Below, one piece after another: positions 52,402 through 60,780 of a stretch of 64,000 nt of DNA (its first letter is position 1; the number at the start of each line of letters is the position of its first letter). The translations under genes were made by a program, and so were the position numbers. The stretch covers positions 1-64,000 of the forward strand of contig DATENM010000018.1 in the NCBI GenBank assembly GCA_035275065.1, read 5' to 3'. The notes below the pieces were generated by a model. That model made no database searches. It was not told the origin of the DNA and worked only from the letters and a program-made list of their open reading frames with translations. The stretch is from Blastocatellia bacterium. Lineage in GTDB: Bacteria; Acidobacteriota; Blastocatellia; UBA7656.

Positions 52402-52560
52402 CCTTCCTTTTAGCCTGCGAGGTTAGCTGACGGGCTTGGACTGGAAGTGTCCTACGAGTGCCTCAGACTCGATACGCCCCCGCCGCGTCCACGACACGGC
52501 CCTGGTTCCCCCGCGTTGCCCTTCTCACGCTTCAAGCGCCGCGAGCAACTTCGGCAGACA
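52402..52560 (-). promoter_or_regulatory. ydaO/yuaA-type cyclic-di-AMP riboswitch in the sbp leader
   Basis: Read on the minus strand, four conserved blocks of the ydaO aptamer occur in order. CGCGGGGGAACC (52,515-52,504) is the equivalent of ACGGAGGAACC. GGGGCGTATC (52,480-52,471) is the equivalent of GGGGUUAAUC. A small hairpin GAGTCTGAGGCACTC is followed by GTAGGAC. Finally CCCGTCAGCTAACCTCGCAG is followed by GC-TAAAAGGAAGG, matching CCCGACAGCUAACUCCGG...AAAGGAAGG. P1 can form between GTCTGC (52,559-52,554) and GCAGGC (52,418-52,413). The assignment rests on my recall of the ydaO consensus. Known members usually turn gene expression off when c-di-AMP is high. Here the downstream genes are sulfate transporters. 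Confidence 0.85.
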
Positions 52561-52631
52561 TACTGTGATGCAGGAATACTACGCAGGTCGGTTGAGAAAG
52601 TCAAAAACAAAAATCATCACGGCTATTTCCA

Positions 52632-53810
52632 TCAATCGCCGGCGGCCATTGCCTCGGCGTCAAACATCAACTCGATCAGCGACGGCTCATAGACGTCGCA
52701 GATGCGTTGCGCCAATACGTCAACGATGCGCGCGGCGGCGCGGCCATCGCCGAAGGGATTCTCGGCGCGGCTCATTTGCTTGTATGCCTCGACGTTCGAC
52801 AGCAGCAAGGCGGCCTCTTCAAAGATGCCCGCGGCGTCGGTGCCTACCAGACGGCCCGCGCCGCATTCGATGACTTCGGGGCGCTCGGTGGTATCGCGCA
52901 GCACCAGCACAGGCTTGTGGAAAGACGGCGCTTCTTCCTGTATGCCGCCCGAATCGGAGAGGATGAAGTGACTGCGGCGCATCAGCCGCAGCAGGTCTGT
53001 GTAGCCGACCGGCTCGACCAGATGAACGCGCGGCAGGCCGCCGAGCTGTTGCATCACCACCTGGCGCACGTTGGGGTTCAGGTGGACGGGATAGACGATC
53101 TCGACATCATCGAAGCGTTCGATGATCGCCCGCAAGCCGTCGCAGATCGCGTACATCGGCAAGCCATGATTTTCGCGGCGGTGCGCCGTGACCAGCAGCA
53201 CGCGGCGGTCAAAATTCACTTCGTTCAAGCGCGCATCCGTAAACGGCCCATCGAGCGGGATCGAGCGCAGCGCATCAACAATTGTGTTGCCGGTCACAAA
53301 GATGTTTTCCGGCGGCACGCCCTCACGCAAAAGGTTGCGGCGCGCGCCTTCGGTCGGCGCGAAGTGCATATCCGAAAGGCTGCCGGCAAGCCGGCGATTC
53401 ATCTCTTCGGGAAACGGGTTGTGCAAGTCGAAAGAGCGCAGCCCGGCTTCGACGTGACCGACACGGATGCCTTGATAGAAGGCGGCGAGCGCCGCAATCG
53501 TCACCGTCGTCGTGTCGCCCTGCACCAGCACGGCATCGGGCTTGATCTCGGTGAACAGCTCGGACAACGCGGCCATCGCCCGCGCCGCAAAGCCGCCGAG
53601 GCTCTGATTGTGCTGCATTAGATCAAGGTCAATGTCGGGCCGCTGAGAGAAGACCGCAAGCACCTGATCGAGCATCTCGCGGTGCTGGCCGGTGGCGACC
53701 AGCAGATGATCGAAGAGGTCTTGGCGGCGGTTCAATTCACGCACGACCGGCATCATCTTGATGGCTTCCGGTCGCGTTCCCATGATCGTGACTACACGTT
53801 GTCGGTTCAT
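52632..53810 (-). CDS. wecB: UDP-N-acetylglucosamine 2-epimerase (non-hydrolysing)
   Basis: A 392-residue enzyme making UDP-ManNAc from UDP-GlcNAc. Signature MGTRPEAIKMMPVV and active-site residues are all visible: D in VQGDTTTV, E in GHVEAGLRS, E in PFPEEMNRR, H in VTAHRRENHG; LSDSGGIQEEAPSF binds the nucleotide. Its position as the last gene of the nfr polysaccharide locus suggests it supplies ManNAc for that glycan, as WecB does for the E. coli NfrAB-dependent polysaccharide. Gap to nfrB is 66 bases and contains a hairpin. Confidence 0.95.
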   Translation of the reverse strand: MNRQRVVTIMGTRPEAIKMMPVVRELNRRQDLFDHLLVATGQHREMLDQVLAVFSQRPDIDLDLMQHNQSLGGFAARAMAALSELFTEIKPDAVLVQGDTTTVTIAALAAFYQGIRVGHVEAGLRSFDLHNPFPEEMNRRLAGSLSDMHFAPTEGARRNLLREGVPPENIFVTGNTIVDALRSIPLDGPFTDARLNEVNFDRRVLLVTAHRRENHGLPMYAICDGLRAIIERFDDVEIVYPVHLNPNVRQVVMQQLGGLPRVHLVEPVGYTDLLRLMRRSHFILSDSGGIQEEAPSFHKPVLVLRDTTERPEVIECGAGRLVGTDAAGIFEEAALLLSNVEAYKQMSRAENPFGDGRAAARIVDVLAQRICDVYEPSLIELMFDAEAMAAGD

Positions 53811-53844
53811 AATGGCTCGTCCTTAAACTGGTATTCCGTCCGCT

Positions 53845-53871
53845 GTGGCGCAAGCTGTTAGCTTGCGCCAC
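53845..53871. repeat. Perfect 12-bp hairpin between nfrB and wecB
   Basis: GTGGCGCAAGCT / AGCTTGCGCCAC with a three-base loop. The arm shares GCGCAAGCT with the inner stem of the MITE-like element at 57,343-57,450, so it may be a reduced copy of the same repeat. No T-tract follows. Confidence 0.7.
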
Positions 53872-53876
53872 TTTCT

Positions 53877-55727
53877 CTATTCGCTAAATCCATAACTCAG
53901 GTTCCGATCAACCACAAAGCTGAGCGGCTGGCGCGATACCCTGCGGCGTCCGAGCAGCAAGTCGCTGAGCGACGGCTCGCGCCCATCAACGATCATCTCT
54001 TCGACTTCCAGGTGCGGCTCGACCATCACCGGCTGCGCCGGCGTGGCGCGGCGTTGCTGGCGGGCGGCGGTTGCGACGTCGGCTTGCAGCGAAGACATAT
54101 CGCGGCGCACGCGCTCGACAAAGGCTGTCGCCTGAGCGGCGCGCTCGCGGGCGATGTCAGATTCAATCATCTGCCGCAGCTCCAACAGCGCCTCGTCCAG
54201 TCGCCAGTCGGGCGATGGCTTTGGCGTCAGCACCTCTTGAATGCGCGCCACCGCCGTGCGGCCCGCGTTTGTGAGCGCCTCGGCAACGCCGTGCTGATTG
54301 GCGACGACTTCGCCGTGCGACGGAAAGAAGTGCTGCGTCTTGTCCCAGGCGATCTTCTTGCCCTGCATTTCGGCGGTCAGAAACTGCCGCGTCGCGCGGA
54401 AGGTCACCGTGACGTTGATGATGTTGCCCCAGACCAATCGCGGGATCGCTAGCAGTCCCTGTTTGAAATTGTAGATGCGCGTCGTCGCGATCACTCGTTG
54501 CAGCATGCGATTCAGCATCATCGTCATGCAGAGCGATATCGCCAGGTTGACCCAGGCATGCTCATGCAGCAGCGGCGCGAGGTCAGGCCAGACGGTCTTT
54601 TGCAGCAACAGGTGAATCAGGCTGTAGACCATGAACAGGTAATTGAGCAGCACCAGCGTATTGGCCCACACGCCTTTGCGGTCGTGGAACAACATCCAGC
54701 GGGTGCGCGGGCCGCCCGTCCAACCGAAGTGCTTCCAGTTCTGAAAAATGATCCCCACCATCCAGCGCGTCCGCTGGCGCACGGCGGTCTTGAAGGTCGC
54801 CGGGAAGTGCGCCCGCGTGGCGATCAGCTCGGTGGTCTCTTTACCGGCGGCGGCTGCCTGTTTGCGCACCAGCGCCTGGCGCACGAAGATGGCTTTGTGG
54901 CCGCTCATCTTCAAGCGCAAGCCGAAGTCATAATCTTCCGTCAGCGAGTTGGTGTTGAAGACCTTGTCGCCGTACTCTTCCGAGAGCTTGTTGAAGACGC
55001 TGCGGGCGATGCAAGTGCCGACGCCCGCCGACGGCACGAAGCCGTTCGCCCACTCGCGCACATAGATGTCTTTGGTGTGGGTCTCGGCGAACTCGTCCAT
55101 GTAGCTGCCGGCGGTGAATTGTTGAGCCGGCGTTTCGATGGGGAAGACCGGCGTTTGAATCATGTTCACGCGCCGCTTGGTCATCAGGTAGTTATAGAGC
55201 TTCAGCTCCAGCGGGTGCAGCACGTCTTCGGGATCGTGCATGACGATGAAGTCATACGGGTTGCCGCTGATGCGCTCCTGCTTGCGCAGCGTCGCGAACG
55301 CGGCGTTCAAATTGTCGGCTTTATTCGACGGGCCGGGCTGCGGGTTGACCGCCTTGTGGACGTTCGGCAGCCGGGCCGCCGCCGCATCGATCTTCTCTTG
55401 CGTCGGCAGATCGTTCGGGTAGCAGGCGATGAAGAAGTCGTAGTTCTGGTAATCGATCAGCTGGCTGTTGGTGACCAGCATCTCTTCGATGACGTCTTCT
55501 TCGTGCCAGGCGGCGACGAAGATGGCGGCGCGCTTCTGCGGCACGGCATCGAGGTCGGCGTCGGAAAGTAGCGGGTACTTGCGGCGCGGGTAGCTGATGC
55601 GGCGCGCCAGGTAAGAGACCCAGTAGTAGACATCAACGAACAGATCGTCGAGGCCGCTGATGATGTTGCCCAGCGCCAGGAAGGCGAAGACGATCTCGGC
55701 GATTGAGATAGTGTGAGGGCTATCCAC
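53877..55727 (-). CDS. nfrB: NfrB-like membrane glycosyltransferase (family 2 type)
   Basis: A 616-residue processive-type glycosyltransferase. The cytoplasmic GT-A domain follows one N-terminal membrane segment: AAIFVAAWHEEDVIEEML, the DxD region VMHDPEDVLHPLELKLYNYL, TEDYDFGLRL and the polymerase-type QRTRWMVGI. Two to three membrane helices follow (VWANTLVLLNYLFMVYSLIHLLL). The C-terminal 130 residues are charged and helical; I do not see the MshEN c-di-GMP-binding domain that ends E. coli NfrB. With NfrA and WecB it should polymerise and export a ManNAc-containing glycan. ATG start with nfrA stop 60 bases upstream. Confidence 0.88.
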   Translation of the reverse strand: MDSPHTISIAEIVFAFLALGNIISGLDDLFVDVYYWVSYLARRISYPRRKYPLLSDADLDAVPQKRAAIFVAAWHEEDVIEEMLVTNSQLIDYQNYDFFIACYPNDLPTQEKIDAAAARLPNVHKAVNPQPGPSNKADNLNAAFATLRKQERISGNPYDFIVMHDPEDVLHPLELKLYNYLMTKRRVNMIQTPVFPIETPAQQFTAGSYMDEFAETHTKDIYVREWANGFVPSAGVGTCIARSVFNKLSEEYGDKVFNTNSLTEDYDFGLRLKMSGHKAIFVRQALVRKQAAAAGKETTELIATRAHFPATFKTAVRQRTRWMVGIIFQNWKHFGWTGGPRTRWMLFHDRKGVWANTLVLLNYLFMVYSLIHLLLQKTVWPDLAPLLHEHAWVNLAISLCMTMMLNRMLQRVIATTRIYNFKQGLLAIPRLVWGNIINVTVTFRATRQFLTAEMQGKKIAWDKTQHFFPSHGEVVANQHGVAEALTNAGRTAVARIQEVLTPKPSPDWRLDEALLELRQMIESDIARERAAQATAFVERVRRDMSSLQADVATAARQQRRATPAQPVMVEPHLEVEEMIVDGREPSLSDLLLGRRRVSRQPLSFVVDRNLSYGFSE

Positions 55728-55787
55728 AATAATCTTCCTTGTCGTTCTCGATTCAACAATCGTTCGGGGCGCCGACCTGTGCGGGCG

Positions 55788-57110
55788 CTATTCTTTTGCG
55801 TAATACTTACCCACTGTCAGCATCAAGCGGAAATCGTTATAGCGCGAGCCGTAAGGGTTCGGCTCGCCTGGGCGCGAGATGCCAAAATAGAATCCCTGCA
55901 CGTATTCGCCGCTCACCGAAACGCCGAGCGGTCGCCAGGGCGTGAAGCGTATCCCGCCGGCAGCTTCGGCGACGTTGTTATAGAAGTCGCGCCCGCTGTC
56001 TTTCACCACACTGCCGCGCCCGTAGAGGTCGAGCGACAGCTTGTTCCACTGGAAGAAACGCAGACCTTCGCGCGCCTGCCCGAAGGCGATGAAGTTGTCG
56101 CGGAAGCGGCTGTAGTAGCTGGCGTCGAAGTAGACGTCGCCGACCAGCTTCATCGGCGCTGCCGGCCCTGTGGTTTCGGCGACGCTGTCCCACTCGCGCG
56201 AGTAGTAGACGCCGGCGCGAAAGTCCGAGCGGGCGCGCACCGTCGAGAGCGAGTTATTCAGCAGGTTCTTGGCGATACCGGCTTCGCCGTAGACCGTCAG
56301 GTTGTTCTTGAACGGGCGGGCGCGCAGGCCGACCCCGGCGACCAGAAAATTGTCCGAATAGATTTGCGGCGCGCTGCCGGCGCTCGACCGCGTGTCGCGA
56401 GTCAGGCGCAGGCTGGCGTAAGCTTCGACCGCGTGCGCCGATTCCAGCACAAAGCCGTTGCGAATCACCAGCGGCGCGATGAAGTTGCCGAAGCGCTGTT
56501 GATAAAAGGGCGCGGCGTAGACTTCGCTGACGAAGGTGCCGGCTTTATAACCGCCGCCCGCGGGCTGTAGGTTACGCAAAGCGGTCTGCGCTTTGGCGCG
56601 CAGGTCGGCGTTGCCCGAATTCGCCACCTGGGCGAACAGCTCACGCGCCTGCTGCTTGTCGCCGAGCTTGTCATAGAGGTAGCCGAGCTGCGTCTTCACC
56701 TGATCGTTGTGCGGGTCGCGCTTTTCGACTTCGAGGAACTGGCCGAGCGCCTCGCGCGTCTGGCCCTGGTGAATGTAGAGGTAGCCGAGTTGCGAGCGCA
56801 CCTGCATGTTTTCGGGGTCGAGCTGAATCGCCTGCTGAAAAGCGCGGATGGCTTCATTGTCATTGCCGCTTGATAGCAAAGCGTAAGCGAGGTCGAGGCG
56901 GGCGCGGACGTTGGTCGGGTCGGCTTCGACGGCGCGGCGGAAGCTCACAGCCGCTTGCTCGTACTTCATCTCGCGCAGCAGGCCATAGCCTTCATTGAGA
57001 TATTGCTTCGCTTGCTCGGCGTTCGACTGCGCCGACGTGGTGAGCGCGGCGGCGGCGATCAGTGTGAGTGTGGCCAGCACGCGAACGAGGCGAGAGACTT
57101 TGGCGTTCAT
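55788..57110 (-). CDS. nfrA: NfrA-like TPR outer-membrane polysaccharide export protein
   Basis: A 440-residue protein; ATG 57110 follows AGGAG by seven bases, and a signal peptide follows (LVRVLATLTLIAAAALTTSA). Residues about 35-190 are TPRs (AKQYLNEGYGLLREMKYEQA, AVSFRRAVEADPTNVRARLDLAYAL, VRSQLGYLYIHQGQTREAL). The C-terminal 240 residues form an outer-membrane beta-barrel like the C-terminus of phage N4 receptor NfrA (AYASLRLTRDTRSS, GLRARPFKNNLTVYGEAGIA, ending TVGKYYAKE). It is about half the size of E. coli NfrA, which has many more repeats. It should carry the NfrB-made polymer across the outer membrane. Confidence 0.85.
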   Translation of the reverse strand: MNAKVSRLVRVLATLTLIAAAALTTSAQSNAEQAKQYLNEGYGLLREMKYEQAAVSFRRAVEADPTNVRARLDLAYALLSSGNDNEAIRAFQQAIQLDPENMQVRSQLGYLYIHQGQTREALGQFLEVEKRDPHNDQVKTQLGYLYDKLGDKQQARELFAQVANSGNADLRAKAQTALRNLQPAGGGYKAGTFVSEVYAAPFYQQRFGNFIAPLVIRNGFVLESAHAVEAYASLRLTRDTRSSAGSAPQIYSDNFLVAGVGLRARPFKNNLTVYGEAGIAKNLLNNSLSTVRARSDFRAGVYYSREWDSVAETTGPAAPMKLVGDVYFDASYYSRFRDNFIAFGQAREGLRFFQWNKLSLDLYGRGSVVKDSGRDFYNNVAEAAGGIRFTPWRPLGVSVSGEYVQGFYFGISRPGEPNPYGSRYNDFRLMLTVGKYYAKE

Positions 57111-57342
57111 GCATACACTCCTGGACAATTCGGCATCCTCTACGGTCGCTATTCTTATTCTTGCGGGAGCAATGTAGCTAAATTGCGAATGCTGCGATTA
57201 TCGAGCTTTTTGCGAGCTTTTCGCGGCTTTCATTGATAAATATGGGGAGCCAGCAACCCTGCGGCGAAGATAATTCATGGCCGCCGCCGCGTCAATTACC
57301 TTAACGGGCCAGGCCACCGGGCTTTCTTTACAAAACCGCCTT

Positions 57343-57450
57343 TATAGCGGTTTTCATTTGGATGTAGCGCAAGGCGGTTAGCTTGCGCGAGTCTCGGCGC
57401 AAGCTAACCGCCTTGCGCTACATGGCAACCCCAAATGCAATCCGCTCTAG
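57343..57450. repeat. MITE-like element with 27-bp perfect inner stem
   Basis: The ends are TATAGCGGTTTTCATTTGG and the near complement CCAAATGCAATCCGCTCTA, similar to the CTAGAGCGGTT termini at 48,353-48,479. Inside, 57,362-57,388 and 57,397-57,423 are perfectly complementary over 27 bases with an eight-base loop. The right end contains the stop codon of the GH5-like gene. The remainder of the gap 57,111-57,342 has no gene. Confidence 0.8.
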
Positions 57451-58586
57451 AACTGCCGCCCCACGTTTGAGGGACGCACCGCATTGTTGGCCCAGTCGGC
57501 TTTGATCGTTTCGATGAGCGCGCTGGTCGCCACGTCATGGTGATTTTTACTGTCAGCGCCGAAGCGGAAATTGAACTCGTCGTAATCGAGCGGAAAGCTG
57601 GTCTCCCATAGCCACAGCGCATGATTTGCGCCCATCGCTTCGATCAAACGCATCTGCAAGGCGACATAATCGCTGGCGCTTCGCGCAAAGCGCTCGACGC
57701 CGAATTCATTGACCGCCACAGGCACCGCGTTCTCCTTCTTGAAGTCGGCGATGCGACAGTAGAGCGCCTCGACCTCTGCCGCCTGATAGCCGGCCCGCCG
57801 GCTCTCTTGATGCGAGTAGGCATAAGGCTCGTACTGGTGAACCGTGTAGACGGTGCGCGCGTCGCCCGTCGGCTCTAGCCCGTCGAGCGAATCCACTGTG
57901 CTCCAATCCGCCGCGCCGACAAGGATCGGTGTGCGCGCATCAACTTCGCGGATAGCCCCGGTGATCTGCCGCGCCAGGCGATTCCAGACGCCGTGCTTTG
58001 TGGTTTCGGGCTCGACCATCAGGTCATAGCCGACGACGTTGGCGCGGTCTTTCAAACGGCGAGCCGTCTCGCGCCACATCTCGACCCAGGCGGCCTGCGC
58101 CGGCTTCGACTTCCAGAGCCGCGACGGCTTCGGATCGTCGTCGTCGAATATCTCTTCGCGGCGCGCCGGGCCGGTGCGGAACGAAACGACGACGAAGAGG
58201 TCGGCCTGTTCGGCGCGATCAATCAACTGCTGAAGGTTCTGAAAGACTGCCTCGTCAAAGCCGTACTCGGCGTCTTCGGTAAAGACGCCGGGGTGCGAGA
58301 TATTGACATAGTTCGCGCCCCACGCCGCCAACGTGTTGAAGTCCTGCTGCGAGTAAGGCGGCCCGACCGGTCCCGGCCCCATCTCGTCATCGCGAGTCAC
58401 GCGTTGCTGCCAGATGTTCGCGCCGCGCAAGCTGGTCGGCCCGCGCCACAGGTCGAACTTCTCGCGGATCGTCGCCGCAACGCCTACAGGCGCGTCCTCA
58501 ACTAAGGACGCGCCCGCAGGCGTTGCAACGCCGCAAAGCATCTGGGTAGTCACGAGCAGAGCAATCAGCAACCAGGGTTTCATCAC
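57447..58586 (-). CDS. Secreted GH5-like glycoside hydrolase
   Basis: A 379-residue secreted TIM-barrel hydrolase with signal peptide (MMKPWLLIALLVTTQMLCG). Family GH5 landmarks are the N-terminal RGANIWQQR, NYVNISHPGVFTED, the acid/base glutamate in YDLMVEPETTK (VEP replaces the usual NEP) and the nucleophile glutamate in PVAVNEFGVER. A tryptophan near the end (ALWLWETSFP) closes the site. In this cluster it probably trims or degrades the exported polysaccharide. The first codons after the signal peptide lie in a 22-bp inverted repeat, and the stop codon comes from a MITE terminus. It starts eight bases after the DUF2334 gene. Confidence 0.87.
   Translation of the reverse strand: MMKPWLLIALLVTTQMLCGVATPAGASLVEDAPVGVAATIREKFDLWRGPTSLRGANIWQQRVTRDDEMGPGPVGPPYSQQDFNTLAAWGANYVNISHPGVFTEDAEYGFDEAVFQNLQQLIDRAEQADLFVVVSFRTGPARREEIFDDDDPKPSRLWKSKPAQAAWVEMWRETARRLKDRANVVGYDLMVEPETTKHGVWNRLARQITGAIREVDARTPILVGAADWSTVDSLDGLEPTGDARTVYTVHQYEPYAYSHQESRRAGYQAAEVEALYCRIADFKKENAVPVAVNEFGVERFARSASDYVALQMRLIEAMGANHALWLWETSFPLDYDEFNFRFGADSKNHHDVATSALIETIKADWANNAVRPSNVGRQF
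58477..58526. repeat. Inverted repeat inside the 5' coding part of the GH5-like gene
   Basis: GCAACGCCTACAGGCGCGTCCT (58,477-58,498), given here as GCAACGCCTACAGG plus CGCGTCCT, is complementary to 58,505-58,526 with two mismatches and a six-base loop. It encodes the in-frame stretch ATPAGASLVEDAPVGVA next to the signal-peptide cleavage region. It looks like a palindromic repeat that inserted without breaking the frame. Confidence 0.7.
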
Positions 58587-58594
58587 ATTGCCTC

Positions 58595-60493
58595 TTACTT
58601 GTACTTGAACCCCGCCGGCAGCATCGCGTTGCGCCCATCGGTGTTGGTCACTTTGACATCCGCATCGCCCTTCGCGCCGGCAGGTGTGCGGCAGGTAATC
58701 TTTGAGGAATTGACGACGACAACATTGGTCGCCGGGGTGTTGCCGATCAGCACTGTCGCGCCGGCCTCGAACCCCGTGCCGTCAATGGTCACGTTGGTGC
58801 CGCCCGACTTTGAGCCGGAGTCCGGCGAAATCTTCGTCAGGCCGAGGATCAGGTCGCGCATGCCAACCCAGGTGTAGCCGAGCTGCGTGATCCCATTGAC
58901 CAGATTGACGAAGTCATTATAGGCATTCAGGTACGCCAGGTCCTGTTCGACCCAGAAGGGATGGAAGAAGAACGAGCCGAAGCCGTCGCGTACCACCAGG
59001 CCGTATTGCGCGTTGGTCAACAAGTCCTGCCAGGTGTAGGTGATGCACGAGGTCGGGTCAATGTTGCAGATGTCGTACTCGATATTGCCGAGGTTTTCGG
59101 GAAGCACGCGCTGCCCGTAGTAATCCGACGAGATGACATACGGGTAAAACATGCCGCCGCTGAAATCGTGGTTGGCGGCGTTCGGGTCGAGGTTCGGCGT
59201 CTCTGCCGTGTAGTAGACGGCGCGTTGATAGGTATTCTGGAAGAGGCCGTTGATGGCCGCGTAGGCTTTCGGTGACGCCTGATAGTGCGGCGCTTCAAAA
59301 ACGTCTGCCTCAAAACCGCTGCCCTGTAGCTCGGCGATGCCGGCGCTCAAGCGATCAGCCGCCCAGGCAAACGAGTCCTCGGCTACGGGTCGGTTGCCGG
59401 TGGCATACCAGAACTCGAAATCATCGGCACTGACCGCGGTGTAGAGGTTCGGCACATTGTTGTACTGGTGCGTGTAGCCGTGCATCAGTACCGAGCCGCC
59501 GCGGGACTTGGCGTACTTTAAGGCATTCAGCAGGTCCGTCGCTTGCGCCAGATGCACCTCCATCGGCACGCCGGAGTTGTAACGGCCCAGCGGGTCGCGG
59601 TAGAAGGGGATCGCGGCGATTGAGAACTTGATGTTCTTGCTCTTCAGGAAATTGGTCAGCCGGGTCATCGCATTGGTGTCAACCGTCGCGGCGACGTCTT
59701 CCAGGCGCACCATCGCGCGGTGCTGTTCCGGGTGATTGATGCCGAGAATGTCATGCAGCAAGTCGCACAACGCGAGGTAGCGGTCGCGCGGGCCGATGAA
59801 GGATAACGGCAGGTCGGCGAAGTACCAGAAGTTGCCCGAACGGACGACGTAAGGCGCGACCTCCTGCGTGCCGCTGTTTTTGGCGCTCACGGTCGTGGTC
59901 GCTTTCGTCGCGTCGGTGATCTGCACGAGGCCGAAATCCGGGTCGGCCTTCACGGTGTTGGTCGCCGCGTCGTAGGCGTAATACTTCATCATCGCCTTGT
60001 TCTTGTAGGTGATCGTGTCGAAGAAGCCCGGCGACGGGGTTGAGGCCGACGGCGTGCCGTTGAGCCCGCGCAGCGACAGGAAGGTGAAGCCATGCGTCGC
60101 CGGGAAGTTATAGGTCTGATCCCAGGTCAGCTTCCAGAAATTATATTTGAACCAGACCATCGGCTTGGTGGTCTGCGCCGCATCGCTCAGGAAGCTCACC
60201 GGCAGCGGGTTGTCGTAAAGCGCGCCGAGGTAGAAAGTCGCCTGGTGCGCGTTGATCTGACCGCTGGTGTAGGTTTCGACCGGCACGAGATCAGCTTTCA
60301 ACTGAAAATGGCCGAGCAGGTTGCTCAACATAATGGCATACATAAATCCCAGCTTGCCGTACTGGGTGTTGGTCGAATCGTAGAGGATCAGCACGGGGTT
60401 GGCGGTCGTCGCCGCCTGCGTGCGAGTGCGCTGCGGCACATAAGCAATGAGCATCCCCGCGACGAGGGCAAAGATGAGCAAGGTCTTCTTCAT
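58595..60493 (-). CDS. Secreted DUF2334 polysaccharide-deacetylase-like protein with IPT/TIG domain
   Basis: A 632-residue protein; ATG 60493 follows AGGAGAGACC, with a signal peptide (KKTLLIFALVAGMLIAYVP). Residues about 55-240 resemble a flavodoxin/GATase-like N-terminal part. About 245-540 is the DUF2334 domain, a distant carbohydrate esterase 4 relative, with the metal-site aspartate in MVRLEDVAATVD and the HxxxH pair in LMHGYTHQYNN. The C-terminal 80 residues are an IPT/TIG Ig-like domain (ISPDSGSKSGGTNVTIDGTG). In glycan operons such enzymes deacetylate N-acetylhexosamine polymers; a ManNAc-rich product of WecB/NfrB would be a fitting substrate. This is inference from context. Confidence 0.83.
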   Translation of the reverse strand: MKKTLLIFALVAGMLIAYVPQRTRTQAATTANPVLILYDSTNTQYGKLGFMYAIMLSNLLGHFQLKADLVPVETYTSGQINAHQATFYLGALYDNPLPVSFLSDAAQTTKPMVWFKYNFWKLTWDQTYNFPATHGFTFLSLRGLNGTPSASTPSPGFFDTITYKNKAMMKYYAYDAATNTVKADPDFGLVQITDATKATTTVSAKNSGTQEVAPYVVRSGNFWYFADLPLSFIGPRDRYLALCDLLHDILGINHPEQHRAMVRLEDVAATVDTNAMTRLTNFLKSKNIKFSIAAIPFYRDPLGRYNSGVPMEVHLAQATDLLNALKYAKSRGGSVLMHGYTHQYNNVPNLYTAVSADDFEFWYATGNRPVAEDSFAWAADRLSAGIAELQGSGFEADVFEAPHYQASPKAYAAINGLFQNTYQRAVYYTAETPNLDPNAANHDFSGGMFYPYVISSDYYGQRVLPENLGNIEYDICNIDPTSCITYTWQDLLTNAQYGLVVRDGFGSFFFHPFWVEQDLAYLNAYNDFVNLVNGITQLGYTWVGMRDLILGLTKISPDSGSKSGGTNVTIDGTGFEAGATVLIGNTPATNVVVVNSSKITCRTPAGAKGDADVKVTNTDGRNAMLPAGFKYK

Positions 60494-60558
60494 TATGGTC
60501 TCTCCTGGAATCGAGCGGTTACAGGTCAATCCGAGCCGGGCCGTGGCGGCAGACGGCT

Positions 60559-60780
60559 TTAGCGATACATTCTGACTTTCTTATCCGAGTGGCCTTTGCA
60601 CATCAGGGGCGTCGTGTCACCCGGCTTGGAATCGAACTTCACATCCTTATCGGGCTTGGCCGGCGGCGGGATGGTGCTGAATATGGGTTTATCTTTGCCA
60701 TGCGTCACCAGCGATGGGCCGCTGGTAATCAGGACGAGCAGCGACAGCAGCAAGACAGGAAAAGCTAAGAAGCGCGTCAT
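60559..60780 (-). CDS. Small secreted protein, first gene of the polysaccharide locus
   Basis: A 73-residue protein with AAGGAG before the ATG and a signal peptide (FLAFPVLLLSLLVLITSG). The mature part is short, lysine- and proline-rich (PPPAKPDKDVKFDSKPGDT) with one cysteine. Unknown family. It lies 65 bases upstream of the DUF2334 gene in the same direction and may be its small partner. Confidence 0.65.
   Translation of the reverse strand: MTRFLAFPVLLLSLLVLITSGPSLVTHGKDKPIFSTIPPPAKPDKDVKFDSKPGDTTPLMCKGHSDKKVRMYR

Noticed and set aside
54498..55571. A 357-codon plus-strand frame opposite nfrB
   Set aside because: Histidine/arginine-rich shadow of a well-supported glycosyltransferase.
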